A program made the position numbers and the translations under genes. DNA of 64,000 nucleotides from positions 438-64,437 of the forward strand of contig NZ_VTEV01000011.1 in assembly GCF_008180725.1 (NCBI RefSeq), read 5' to 3'. Under the pieces are notes generated by a model. The model was not told the DNA's origin and ran no database searches. It worked only from the letters and a program-made list of their open reading frames with translations. This document shows positions 19,079-27,678 of this stretch, piece after piece. Position 1 is the stretch's first letter, and the number at the start of each line of letters is the position of its first letter. This DNA comes from Sutcliffiella horikoshii (GTDB lineage: Bacteria; Bacillota; Bacilli; Bacillales; Bacillaceae_I).

Positions 19079-19996
19079 ATGATATATAAAGCTCGGACTA
19101 TACCTCGCGAGTTAGAAGTTTATCAATTACTTAATTCTCGCAAAAATCTACTCGATAATGAAAGGAAGCACCTTTATGCCCTTCAAAAAGGGTACGAAGG
19201 AGAATTGCTCTTTGATAACGTTACTTCTTCAGTTACTAAAGCCGAATGTCTCATCCTCAACGACTTACTTCTTCCTCACAACAAAAACACTTTTCAAATT
19301 GACTCACTGATCATTGTCCCAGAGACCATTTACATAGTTGAAGTGAAAAATTTCGAAGGGGATTATTTTTTTGAAAAAGACCGCCTTTATACAAGCATCC
19401 CGCCACATTCTGAAATAACCAATCCGCTTATTCAACTAAATAGAAGTGAGTCTTTGTTCCGACAACTTTTACAACAGCTCGGTAGTAATATGACTATTCA
19501 ATCATACGTAGTGTTCGTTAACCCCGAATTCACGCTATATCAAGCACCCATCATCAAGCAAATAGTATACCCAGGTCAGATTAATAAATTCCTAAAAAGC
19601 ATTAGTCCTATCTCTTTAAGACTTGATAATAACCACTACCTACTTGCAGACAAACTTAAGTCCCTTCATAACCCTAATGCTCCATTTTATTTTCCACCCA
19701 CTTATCAATATGATGAGCTACAAAAAGGTATCCCTTGCTCGTATTGTGACTCGTTAGAATTTACTACTAAGGGATCTTACTGTTATTGTTCGGTGTGCTC
19801 GAAAAAAGAAACGATGGAAAAACGTATTCTACGAATTGTTCAACATTTTGCTATGCTGTTTCCTGAGATGAAAATAACTACAAATGCGATTTTTGACTGG
19901 GGTAGTGGGAAACTTGCAAAACGGGTGATCAGGCGAGTGCTACAACAACACTTGAACACTAAAGGTGTACATCAGTGGAGTTATTATGAGTTTTGA
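19079..19996 (+). CDS. NERD-domain protein with C-terminal zinc-ribbon-like Cys cluster
   Basis: A 305-aa protein. Residues ~40-155 form a NERD (nuclease-related) domain: the LLFDNV lead, the acidic FQIDSLIIV, and VEVKNFEGDYFF, the E-x-K core of PD-(D/E)xK-like folds. Residues ~220-243 hold four or five Cys (PCSYCDS...CYCSVCSKK), which suggests a zinc ribbon. NERD proteins are presumed DNA-processing enzymes, but most are uncharacterised. AAAGGAG sets the ATG start. With the next gene it forms a two-gene segment bracketed by 52-bp arrays. Confidence 0.82.
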   Translation: MIYKARTIPRELEVYQLLNSRKNLLDNERKHLYALQKGYEGELLFDNVTSSVTKAECLILNDLLLPHNKNTFQIDSLIIVPETIYIVEVKNFEGDYFFEKDRLYTSIPPHSEITNPLIQLNRSESLFRQLLQQLGSNMTIQSYVVFVNPEFTLYQAPIIKQIVYPGQINKFLKSISPISLRLDNNHYLLADKLKSLHNPNAPFYFPPTYQYDELQKGIPCSYCDSLEFTTKGSYCYCSVCSKKETMEKRILRIVQHFAMLFPEMKITTNAIFDWGSGKLAKRVIRRVLQQHLNTKGVHQWSYYEF

Positions 19997-20068
19997 GAAT
20001 GTGGGCTGACACAATGAACCTAGAAGCATTTTTATTGTTAAGCTTACTTGCTAGCTGGAGGTTTAAAT

Positions 20069-20542
20069 ATGGATTTACTAAAAATACAACCAGTCAATTC
20101 TTCAAATTGGCGACAAATAATTTCACTGCAAGTTGAAGGTAACCAACAACGATTTATTGAAAAAAATGAGATTTCCCTTTTAGAATCTGTTTATGACACA
20201 AAACACGATTGGAAATGTTACGGGTTGTTTGAAAATGAAACACCGGTTGGATTTGTCATGATTGGTGCAGAAAATAAGGAAGATCGCTACATTTGGCTGG
20301 ACCGTTTTATGATGGATGCAAAGTTTCAAGGAAGAGGCCTTGGAACTGCATTTCTTTTACTAACAATTGAATTCATTGCCAACCATCATGAGGTCGATGA
20401 AATTGTATTAAGTATCATAAAAGAAAACTCATTTGCAAAAGCCTTTTATGAACGGCATGGATTTGATAATACAGGATTAGTGGATGAAGAATTTGACGAG
20501 GAGATTTTTGTTTACAGGCTGGATCGAAATAATGGAAAGTAA
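20069..20542 (+). CDS. GNAT N-acetyltransferase, polyamine (BltD/SpeG-like) type
   Basis: A 157-aa GNAT enzyme. The acetyl-CoA pyrophosphate loop is FQGRGLGTAFL. WLDRFMMDAKFQGRGLG, followed by IVLSIIKENSFAKAFYERHGF, closely resembles spermine/spermidine acetyltransferase BltD of Bacillus. It probably acetylates polyamines or a similar amine. GGAGG 7 nt before ATG 20069 decides the start; the frame is open 7 codons further up. It follows the NERD gene by 72 bp on the same strand. Confidence 0.8.
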   Translation: MDLLKIQPVNSSNWRQIISLQVEGNQQRFIEKNEISLLESVYDTKHDWKCYGLFENETPVGFVMIGAENKEDRYIWLDRFMMDAKFQGRGLGTAFLLLTIEFIANHHEVDEIVLSIIKENSFAKAFYERHGFDNTGLVDEEFDEEIFVYRLDRNNGK

Positions 20543-20587
20543 GTCTTGGTTAGTTTGTGTGGTAATAAAATAGGTTTTTAGAATAGT

Positions 20588-20625
20588 TAGCGAGGGTGGA
20601 GAGTAGTCCATCTTCGCTTTTTTTA
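20588..20625 (+). terminator. Rho-independent terminator of the acetyltransferase gene
   Basis: AGCGAGGGTGGA, loop GAGTAG, TCCATCTTCGCT followed by T7; the stem contains G-U pairs. Array 3 starts 28 bp downstream. Confidence 0.85.
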
Positions 20626-20650
20626 AGTGCTAAAACACCAGTTTATAAAA

Positions 20651-21240
20651 AGATGAAGAATTCAGTGAAGCGAAAGACAGGGAAGAGAAGTCTTCATTGC
20701 ACGAATGAAGACCTTTCTCGTTCCTTTTTCGTGCTAGAGAGGTCCTCATCGCACGGATGAAGACCTCCCTCGTTCCCTGTTCATGCTAGAGAGGTCTTCA
20801 TCGCACGGATGAAGACTTCTCTCGTTCCTTTTTCGTGCCAGAGAGGTCCTCATTTCACGAATGAAGACCTCCCCTATTCCTTTTTCCTGCTAGAGAGGTC
20901 CTCATTACTCGAATGAAGACCTCCCCTATTCCTTTTTCCTGCCAGAGAGGTCCTCATTACTCGAATGAAGACCTCCCCTATTCCTTTTTCCTGCCAGAGA
21001 GGTCCTCATTACTCGAATGAAGACCTCCCCTATTCCTTTTTCCTGCCAGAGAGGTCCTCATTTCACGAATGAAGACCTCCCCTATTCCTTTTTCCTGCTA
21101 GAGAGGTCCTCATTACTCGAATGAAGCCCTCCCCTATTCCTTTTTCCTGCCAGAGAGGTCCTCATTACTCGAATGAAGACCTTCCTTATACCTTTTTCGT
21201 GCCAGAGAGGTCCTCATTATGAAGACCTCCCCTATGAAAG
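20651..21240. repeat. 52-bp palindromic tandem repeat array 3
   Basis: Eleven units with left-arm ATG at 20653 + 52n up to 21173, then a shortened one at 21219 (46-bp step). The first unit has the unusual centre (CAGTGAAGCGAAAGACAGGG) shared with the last unit of array 2. Units from about 20861 to 21170 are nearly identical (CTCCCCTATTCCTTTTTCCT centre, ATTACTCGA spacer), which points to recent duplication or homogenisation. Arms: ATGAAGACCTC and GAGAGGTCCTCAT. Confidence 0.93.
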
Positions 21241-21408
21241 TCTTCCCCTCCAGCCCCACTGGCCAATCAAAAACTATCGTTTTTTTAATAGTTTTTACGC
21301 CTATTTTACTAAATCTATCAAAAATGGACGTTTGCTAGAGGACAGGCGTCCACTCTCTTCTCTAGTAAATACATAGTATGTGGTAGATAAGAAAAAGGGG
21401 GTGTAAGA
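21241..21408. other. Intergenic region before the coat genes
   Basis: Contains an inverted repeat AAAACTAT / ATAGTTTT (about 21270-21296) and, at 21372, CATAGTATG, which resembles but does not fully match a sigma-K -10 (CATAnnnTA). A sporulation promoter is expected here. Confidence 0.35.
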
Positions 21409-21621
21409 ATGGCAGATAGCAAAGATATGCAACGAGAGATTTCAAAACTCACCCAAGCAACAACAAACATGATGCTTCAAAATGTTTTAAAGAAACACAA
21501 TGTGAAACTAAGTGGAGATAACTTCTCCAAAGAGCAAAAAGCGCAACTGAAGAAATTGGTTGCAGACATCCAGGATTCTTTCGGGAAAATGGAAAAACTT
21601 CAAAAAGAAGAAAAAAAATAA
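21409..21621 (+). CDS. cotW: Small spore coat protein, CotW-like
   Basis: A 70-aa charged, helical, soluble protein. It resembles B. subtilis CotW in its N-terminal half (KLTQATTNMMLQNVLKKHNVK) and in having a CotX-type gene right after it; it is shorter than CotW. CotW belongs to the insoluble outer coat/crust fraction of spores and stabilises CotX-family proteins. AAGGGGGTG sets the start. Expected to be expressed late in the mother cell. Symbol given on context and moderate similarity. Confidence 0.65.
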   Translation: MADSKDMQREISKLTQATTNMMLQNVLKKHNVKLSGDNFSKEQKAQLKKLVADIQDSFGKMEKLQKEEKK

Positions 21622-21647
21622 AAATTTTAAATTGGGGGATTTAAATA

Positions 21648-22130
21648 ATGAGTAAAGATTGGTTATTCGGTGGAAGAAGCTGTGGTTATGATCATGGCTG
21701 TGGAAATAATGGTGAATGGAATGCTTTAGCAGCAGGAAGTAGACACCCGCTTGACAATGATGGTGTAGCTCAAGAAGCTGCCCAAGTAAACAAAATGATT
21801 CAAAAATCATATGAGCAAATTGTTATTAAAGATTCCTGCGATATTGAAGTAACAACGACTGACACAAAAATCGCAGTATCCCTGCAAGCAGCAATTCAAG
21901 CAGCTATTGCTTTAGTAATCAGCGTAAGCATTGCTGATAGCAACAAAGCAGAGCAAGTAATCCAAGAGTTGCTTCAAAGTTCTAAATCTGAACAAGTAAA
22001 TCGCCAACAAACGTATATCTCTAATTCTCGTGGTGTAAGAGTAACTACAACAGATACTGACCTAGTACTAAACATCCAACTACTTCTTCAACTATTGATC
22101 GCACTTGTTGTAGCTGTAGACATCTTATAA
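21648..22130 (+). CDS. cotX: Spore coat/crust protein, CotX/CotV family
   Basis: A 160-aa protein with two copies of the Spore Coat Protein X/V domain. Copy 1 (about residues 58-105) has VTTTDTKIAVSLQAAIQAAI; copy 2 (about 123-160) has VTTTDTDLVLNIQLLLQLLI. The N terminus is Gly/Cys/His rich, which may allow cross-linking or metal binding. CotX-family proteins form the hydrophobic, insoluble crust of Bacillus spores. It lies 26 bp after the CotW-like gene and has a GGGGGA ribosome site. Confidence 0.9.
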   Translation: MSKDWLFGGRSCGYDHGCGNNGEWNALAAGSRHPLDNDGVAQEAAQVNKMIQKSYEQIVIKDSCDIEVTTTDTKIAVSLQAAIQAAIALVISVSIADSNKAEQVIQELLQSSKSEQVNRQQTYISNSRGVRVTTTDTDLVLNIQLLLQLLIALVVAVDIL

Positions 22131-22296
22131 TTTTGTTGAAGACTTGCCCGCTTCAGCCAACATTTTCAAAAAAATCACCTGCCATGTAACACTCCTTCTT
22201 ATCTAAAGTGCCGGAAAACACCTACAATTCCTGCCAAAGCATATCATAGCCTCCTTGCTATACCCATCTTACACCACACCTACTAATAGTTCGTTA

Positions 22297-22327
22297 TAAG
22301 AAGACCACCAAGTTGGTCTTCTTTTAT
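22297..22327 (+). terminator. Rho-independent terminator of the cot operon
   Basis: AAGAAGACCA, loop CCAAGT, TGGTCTTCTT followed by T/A-rich sequence; a perfect 10-bp stem about 170 bp after the cotX stop. Confidence 0.7.
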
Positions 22328-22393
22328 TTGCTTTCGTAATAAATCTAGTCTTTTGCCTAGTTTTCTCCAAAACGCGCGCAAATCCATTGCTCT

Positions 22394-22402
22394 CTCATAA
22401 GA
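22394..22402 (+). promoter_or_regulatory. Possible sigma-K -10 element
   Basis: CATAAGATA fits the CATAnnnTA consensus, 45 bp upstream of the coiled-coil gene start. No clear -35 AC at 16-17 bp was found, so this is weak evidence for mother-cell expression. Confidence 0.3.
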
Positions 22403-22446
22403 TAGTGTAGTTAAATAACCTAATTTAAACCCAAAGGAGTTAAGTT

Positions 22447-23385
22447 ATGAGAGTGAAAAACAACAACCTGCTACCTATTCCTAAATTGTACGATCAAACG
22501 AAATCCATCTCTTCCAACCAGCAGGAATTTCGAAAAAACTATTTAGAAGATATTTTAAAGGAACAAGAAAAAACGAATTTGACTATATCTAAAACAGTTA
22601 GCAAGATTAATAATAATTTACATCAAAGTATGTCCACACAGGAAAATAATCATCAACTTCTACTGGATAAGTTATACTCCCAGGAAAAAGGTCAAAAAGA
22701 ATTATCCGAAATGATAACTACTCAAGACTTAAACGTCCGTCAGGTATATGAAAAAGTACTAGTACACGAAAAAAGTCATGAAGATCTTACACTAAAATTA
22801 AAAGATCAGGATAGAAATTATGCTCAACTCTTAGAATTGATAAAAGTTCAGTCATTACTAAGTGAAGAACTCCAAGAAAATATCGCATCACATGTAGAAA
22901 GCAGTAAGAAGGTAGATCAAAGACTGAATAAATTGGAAGTTTCTTTGGAAGAAGAAAAACTATTGAGTCAAGCTACATTAGACCAGTTGGCATTCCAAGA
23001 AGACCTGACAAGATGTATACACACGAAGTTAGAAAAATATGAAGAATTGTATGAAGATATTCAATTGAAGTTACATGATCAAGAACATTTTTATCAAGAA
23101 ATAAACAATAAATTACTAGTTCAAGAAATGTTTCACAAGTCGCTAATGGAGCGAATGGACAGCCAAGATATTGCCTCCCAAAAAATTGCCGATCAGCTTA
23201 ACACCTTGAGACAAACACTAGTGGACAAATTGGAAAACGCCATTACATCCATTGATAGTAAATATAAACAAACACTTCACTACTTGAGTGGAAGTATGTT
23301 TGGATTAAAAGAAAGAATTATTCAAAAAGCACCCCTAGAGATAGAAAGCAATGAAGCAAAAAAAGTAGAAGTGAAGCAAGAGTAG
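22447..23385 (+). CDS. Long coiled-coil protein with 14-residue repeats, function unknown
   Basis: A 312-aa protein with no membrane segment or signal peptide. A Q-[E/D] or H-E pair recurs with a strict 14-residue (two-heptad) step at residues 65, 79, 93, 107, 121, 135, 149 and 163 (the last three degenerate), and after one extra heptad at 184, 198, 212, 226 and 240. Typical unit: [LIV]xxQ[ED]xxxxx[LV]xxK. This predicts a rod-like coiled coil. I do not recognise the family. The position next to coat genes, with its own terminator, suggests but does not prove a spore-structural role. AAAGGAG sets the start. Confidence 0.75.
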   Translation: MRVKNNNLLPIPKLYDQTKSISSNQQEFRKNYLEDILKEQEKTNLTISKTVSKINNNLHQSMSTQENNHQLLLDKLYSQEKGQKELSEMITTQDLNVRQVYEKVLVHEKSHEDLTLKLKDQDRNYAQLLELIKVQSLLSEELQENIASHVESSKKVDQRLNKLEVSLEEEKLLSQATLDQLAFQEDLTRCIHTKLEKYEELYEDIQLKLHDQEHFYQEINNKLLVQEMFHKSLMERMDSQDIASQKIADQLNTLRQTLVDKLENAITSIDSKYKQTLHYLSGSMFGLKERIIQKAPLEIESNEAKKVEVKQE

Positions 23386-23408
23386 TCTTCGGACTGCTCT
23401 TTTTTTCG
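23378..23408 (+). terminator. Rho-independent terminator of the coiled-coil gene
   Basis: AGAGTAGTC, loop TTCG, GACTGCTCT then T7. The stem begins inside the stop codon region. Confidence 0.85.
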
Positions 23409-23477
23409 TTTGATTTTTCTGAACATTCATACTAATATTTAACTAGCACTTACTTTTCTATTATGGAGGTTTGAACG

Positions 23478-25118
23478 ATGGCAGAGTTAGTACATAAAAC
23501 AATTGGTGGTTTATTGGATGAAACTACAGCTCGTTACCCTGATAAAGAAGCTGTAGTCTATGTGGAAACAGGATTGCGTTATAGTTATAAAGAGTTTCAG
23601 CAAGTCTGTAACCAAGTAGCAAAAGGATTAATAAGCCTAGGAATTCAAAAGGGAGATCACATTGCGGTTTGGGCTTCCAATAAACCGGAGTGGTTAATTA
23701 CACAGTACGCGAGTGCAAAAATTGGCGCAGTTTTAGTAACAGTCAATACTAGCTATCAATCTAAGGAACTCGAGTATCTATTGCAACAATCAGAGTCCAC
23801 TACACTTCTTCTTATGGATGATTTTAAAGGAGTGAGCTATTTGGATATGCTTCAAGAATTATGTCCAGAGCTCGCATACTGTGCACCTGGCGAACTTATA
23901 TCTAGTAGATTACCTAAATTAAAGAACGTCATTTTTATGGGGAGCGAAAGTCACCCTGGTATGTTCCAATGGGATGACCTACTGAAAAATTCCATGACCA
24001 TTACAGATGAAGAATTACTGATCCGACAAAACAGTACAAACTATGATGAAGTGATCAACATGCAATATACTTCTGGTACAACTGGCTTCCCAAAAGGTGT
24101 CATGCTTACCCACTCCAATATTATCAACAATGCCATTAATGTTGCGGAATGCCAAAAGCTTACAGTAGAAGATAGAATTTGTATACCTGTTCCTTTTTTC
24201 CACTGCTTTGGATGTGTAATGGGCACTCTGGCTGCAGTAGCAACTGGAGCGACGATGGTTCCTCTTGTTATGTTTGATCCACTATTAGTTCTAAAAGCGG
24301 TGGAGCAAGAAAAATGTACGGCGCTTTACGGAGTTCCAACTATGTTCATTGCGGAACTAAACCATCCGGAATTTAATAAATACGATTTATCTAGTTTAAG
24401 AACTGGTATTATGGCAGGATCACCTTGTCCAACGGAAATTATGAAAAGAGTTGTAAATGATATGGGAGCTAAGGAAATCACTATCGCATATGGTCAAACC
24501 GAAGCCTCCCCAGTTATTACACAAACACGCCCATACGACAGTATTGAGAGGCGCGTATCCACTGTTGGAAGCGCTTTAGATAATGTGGAAGTGAAAATTA
24601 TTGATCCTACAACTGGCGAATCTGTGCCAAATGGAGTCCAGGGCGAGCTTTGTACAAGAGGTTACCTTGTTATGAAAGGCTACTATAATATGAAGGACCA
24701 AACGAAAGATGCCATTGATAGCGAAGGCTGGCTTCATACAGGGGACCTCGCGACAATGGATGATGACGGGTATGTCGTCATTACAGGTAGACTAAAAGAT
24801 ATGATTATTCGAGGCGGAGAGAATATATATCCGCGTGAGATTGAGGAATTTTTATACTCCCATCCGAAAATTTTTGATGTTCAAATTGTAGGAGTTCCAG
24901 ATGAAAAGTTCGGCGAGCAGGTTGCAGCATTTATTAAAGTCAAACCGGGGGAAAGCCTAAACAGTCAAGAAGTCAAAGACTACTGCACTGGAAAAATATC
25001 AAAATATAAAATACCTTACTATGTAGAGATCGTAGACGAGTATCCAATGACAGCATCGGGGAAAATTCAAAAATTCAAACTCAGAGAACATGCTGTAAAT
25101 ACACTAGTCAGAATGTAA
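23478..25118 (+). CDS. AMP-forming acyl-CoA synthetase (YngI-like)
   Basis: A 546-aa ANL-superfamily enzyme that activates a carboxylic (fatty) acid to acyl-AMP and then acyl-CoA. The P-loop is [17 protein letters not shown] (about residues 195-211); also present are [34 protein letters not shown] (with the hinge Asp/Arg) and the catalytic Lys in [11 protein letters not shown]. The length and sequence type match medium-chain acyl-CoA synthetases such as YngI of Bacillus. The exact substrate is not readable. GGAGG sets the start. Confidence 0.88.
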   Translation: MAELVHKTIGGLLDETTARYPDKEAVVYVETGLRYSYKEFQQVCNQVAKGLISLGIQKGDHIAVWASNKPEWLITQYASAKIGAVLVTVNTSYQSKELEYLLQQSESTTLLLMDDFKGVSYLDMLQELCPELAYCAPGELISSRLPKLKNVIFMGSESHPGMFQWDDLLKNSMTITDEELLIRQNSTNYDEVINMQYTSGTTGFPKGVMLTHSNIINNAINVAECQKLTVEDRICIPVPFFHCFGCVMGTLAAVATGATMVPLVMFDPLLVLKAVEQEKCTALYGVPTMFIAELNHPEFNKYDLSSLRTGIMAGSPCPTEIMKRVVNDMGAKEITIAYGQTEASPVITQTRPYDSIERRVSTVGSALDNVEVKIIDPTTGESVPNGVQGELCTRGYLVMKGYYNMKDQTKDAIDSEGWLHTGDLATMDDDGYVVITGRLKDMIIRGGENIYPREIEEFLYSHPKIFDVQIVGVPDEKFGEQVAAFIKVKPGESLNSQEVKDYCTGKISKYKIPYYVEIVDEYPMTASGKIQKFKLREHAVNTLVRM

Positions 25119-25156
25119 TATGGTAAGGGGTATGGTGCCCCTTACCATTTTTTTAT
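25119..25156. terminator. Bidirectional terminator between convergent genes
   Basis: GGTAAGGGG, loop TATGGTG, CCCCTTACC followed by T7. It lies between the acyl-CoA synthetase and the convergent threonine aldolase. Confidence 0.85.
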
Positions 25157-26181
25157 CTAGTTTTGACTATCTCATCAATCGTACTAACAACCCTCTCGAT
25201 ATCCCCTCTGCTCACATCGAAATGTGTCGTAAGTCGAACAAGCGTAGGTCCAAACGTAACAGCCAAAACACCCTTCTCTTTTAACGCTTGTACAAAGTGA
25301 TCTGCCATCATATCCAACCCGGATACATCCACTACCACAATATTCGTATCAACTGAATTTACTATTTTTAAAGAGCTAATTCCCTTTAATCCTTCAGAAA
25401 GAAACATAGCATTTTCATGATCTTCTGAAAGTCTTTCTGTCATTTTTGTTAAAGCTATTAACCCTGGCGCCGCAATGATTCCAACTTGCCTCAATCCCCC
25501 ACCAAGACGCTTTCGCCATTTTCTCGCTCGTTTAATGAAATCGTTAGAACCGGCAATGATAGAACCAACTGGTGCACCCAATCCTTTAGACAAACATATC
25601 TGTACCGTATCGCAATGTTTGGTGAACTCTTGTATTGGTATTCCCGAACTTGCTGCGGCGTTAAATAGTCGCGCACCATCCACGTGAACAGGTATAGAAT
25701 ATCTCTGTGCCACTTTATAGATTTCTGCCATGTTTGATACAGGCACCACTGCCCCACCAGCGCGATTATGTGTGTTTTCTATGCAGATTAGACCCGTTTC
25801 GGGAAAATGTTGGTCCTCCCCACGAATTGCAGACTCTATTTCTTGAGGATTCATCATCCCGTTAACGCCTGGTATGGTTCTTGTTTGGACTCCAGCCAAT
25901 GCGGCAACAGCACCAGATTCGTAATAAAAGATATGAGATTCTTCTTCTAGTAATATCTCATTACCCGGTCGACAATGCGTCAATACAGCAATTTGGTTTC
26001 CTTGCGTTCCGCTTGTAACAAACAGTGCTGCTTCTTTCCCAAGAATCTCCGCCGCTTTTTCTTCTAACAACGTAACAGTAGGATCTTCCCCATATACGTC
26101 ATCCCCAACGACTGCATCATACGAAGCCTTTCTCATTTCCTCTGTTGGTTTTGTTACCGTATCACTTCTTAAATCCATCAT
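25153..26181 (-). CDS. ltaE: Low-specificity L-threonine aldolase
   Basis: A 342-aa PLP enzyme of the GLY1 family that cleaves L-threonine or allo-threonine to glycine and acetaldehyde. Family marks: MDLRSDTVTKPTEEMRKA at the N terminus, VGDDVYGEDPTV, HVDGARLFNAA (PLP-contacting Asp) and the PLP Lys in CLSKGLGAPVGSII. The open frame runs 26 codons further up, but AAGGGGAAAGG before the tandem ATG at 26181/26178 sets the start. Confidence 0.9.
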   Translation of the reverse strand: MMDLRSDTVTKPTEEMRKASYDAVVGDDVYGEDPTVTLLEEKAAEILGKEAALFVTSGTQGNQIAVLTHCRPGNEILLEEESHIFYYESGAVAALAGVQTRTIPGVNGMMNPQEIESAIRGEDQHFPETGLICIENTHNRAGGAVVPVSNMAEIYKVAQRYSIPVHVDGARLFNAAASSGIPIQEFTKHCDTVQICLSKGLGAPVGSIIAGSNDFIKRARKWRKRLGGGLRQVGIIAAPGLIALTKMTERLSEDHENAMFLSEGLKGISSLKIVNSVDTNIVVVDVSGLDMMADHFVQALKEKGVLAVTFGPTLVRLTTHFDVSRGDIERVVSTIDEIVKTR

Positions 26182-26343
26182 ATGGCCTTTCCCCTTCTCT
26201 TTTTTCTTACAGTTTACCAGAATGTTATTTATTTCGCATACCGTAAAATAATTCACCACCCATACGCATTCACGTGCTATGATATTTTACATACAAATGT
26301 TGGCTTACAATACCCACTATTTTCGAAGGAGTTATAAATATTT

Positions 26344-27588
26344 ATGCAGGCACAAAAAGTCAGATTAGATACCGCTACTACCGAAAGCTCTACCGTTTAT
26401 CCAATTCTTTTTATCATAGGTCTAGTGCACTTGCTGAATGATGCATTGCAATCTGTGGTACCAGCCTTATTCCCCGTGTTGCAAAATTCCATGGGGCTGA
26501 CCTTTACTCAATTGGGACTCATTGCATTCGCGCTAAATGCAACATCTTCGCTTATTCAACCTGTTGTTGGCATCATAACGGATAAAAGACCTTCTCCTTA
26601 CGCCTTGCCAATCGGACTTACATTTTCTTTATTCGGAATAATTGGTTTGGCATTGGCACCAAGCTTTTGGGTGATTATTATTTCGGTGTTGTTCATTGGA
26701 CTTGGTTCCGCTGCTTTCCACCCTGAAGGTTCCCGTGTAGCTTATATGGCTGCAGGAAACCGCAGAGGGCTGGCACAGTCGATTTACCAGGTAGGAGGCA
26801 ACTCCGGTCAGGCCTTGGCTCCTTTGATGGCAGCTTATATCCTGTTGCCACTCGGGCAAAAAGGCGTCCTATGGTTTACCATTGTTGCTGCAGCAGCTGT
26901 GATATTACTTTTATACATCGCTGCCTGGTACAAACAGCAAGTAGCACATACGAACAGGCCATTAAAACAAAAGAAGAAAAGTATCAAAATTAAATCAACT
27001 GATAAATCTATCGGAAATAAAAGGATCATCACCTTTTCCATCTGTTTGCTAATTTTTCTAGTATTTGCTCGTTCCTGGTTCCATGCAGGTATCACCAACT
27101 TTTATGCTTTTTATGCCATTGAGAACTATGGAATTCCTATTGCAGACTCACAAATATATATTTTCGTATTCTTAGGTGCCGGTGCTGTTGGTACATTCTT
27201 TGGAGGACCGTTGGCGGACCGTTTCGGTAAAAGGTTGGTAATTTCCCTTTCCATGCTGGGGTCCGCTCCACTTGCATTGTTACTTCCTTTTGTAGGCCCC
27301 ACAGTTGCCTACTTACTCGTTGCCATAATTGGATTCATTATCCTTTCTAGCTTTTCAGTCACGGTAGTGTACGCTCAGGAGTTGGTTCCTGGTCGAATCG
27401 GCTTGGTATCCGGGCTTATTGTAGGATTGGCGTTTGGTATGGGGGCCGTGGGATCGGTTGCGCTCGGTGTTTTAGCAGATTGGGTCGGATTAACTAATAC
27501 CATCATCTTTACTGTTTGTTTACCTTTTATTGGTTTGTTGACTTTCTTCCTGCCTAGTGATCAAAAAGTTAGAGAAATGCATAACTGA
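26344..27588 (+). CDS. MFS exporter, fosmidomycin-resistance (Fsr/YfnC) type
   Basis: A 414-aa protein with about 12 hydrophobic segments in two halves joined by a basic loop at about residues 200-222 (KQKKKSIKIK). The motifs HLLNDALQSVVPALFP and GLGSAAFHPEGSRVA are typical of the Fsr/YfnC branch of MFS drug exporters. It probably exports a small amphiphilic compound by proton antiport; the substrate is unknown. AAGGAG lies 12 nt before the ATG. Confidence 0.85.
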   Translation: MQAQKVRLDTATTESSTVYPILFIIGLVHLLNDALQSVVPALFPVLQNSMGLTFTQLGLIAFALNATSSLIQPVVGIITDKRPSPYALPIGLTFSLFGIIGLALAPSFWVIIISVLFIGLGSAAFHPEGSRVAYMAAGNRRGLAQSIYQVGGNSGQALAPLMAAYILLPLGQKGVLWFTIVAAAAVILLLYIAAWYKQQVAHTNRPLKQKKKSIKIKSTDKSIGNKRIITFSICLLIFLVFARSWFHAGITNFYAFYAIENYGIPIADSQIYIFVFLGAGAVGTFFGGPLADRFGKRLVISLSMLGSAPLALLLPFVGPTVAYLLVAIIGFIILSSFSVTVVYAQELVPGRIGLVSGLIVGLAFGMGAVGSVALGVLADWVGLTNTIIFTVCLPFIGLLTFFLPSDQKVREMHN

Positions 27589-27593
27589 TTTAA

Positions 27594-27622
27594 GGAAAGG
27601 GTTCCTGTTGACCCTTTCTTTT
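27594..27622 (+). terminator. Rho-independent terminator of the MFS gene
   Basis: GAAAGGGT, loop, ACCCTTTC then a T-rich run, just after the stop. Confidence 0.75.
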
Positions 27623-27678
27623 CTTTTGCCTATACTTGTTAAAGTGCTTAAAGATACCTAGCGAAAATGGTGATAAAA

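Larger units (their letters stand above)
22131..22446. other. Intergenic region between coat genes and the coiled-coil gene
   Basis: 316 bp without a gene. It holds a terminator (22298-22326) and a sigma-K-like -10 (22394-22402). The first 160 bp show nothing recognisable. Confidence 0.5.
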
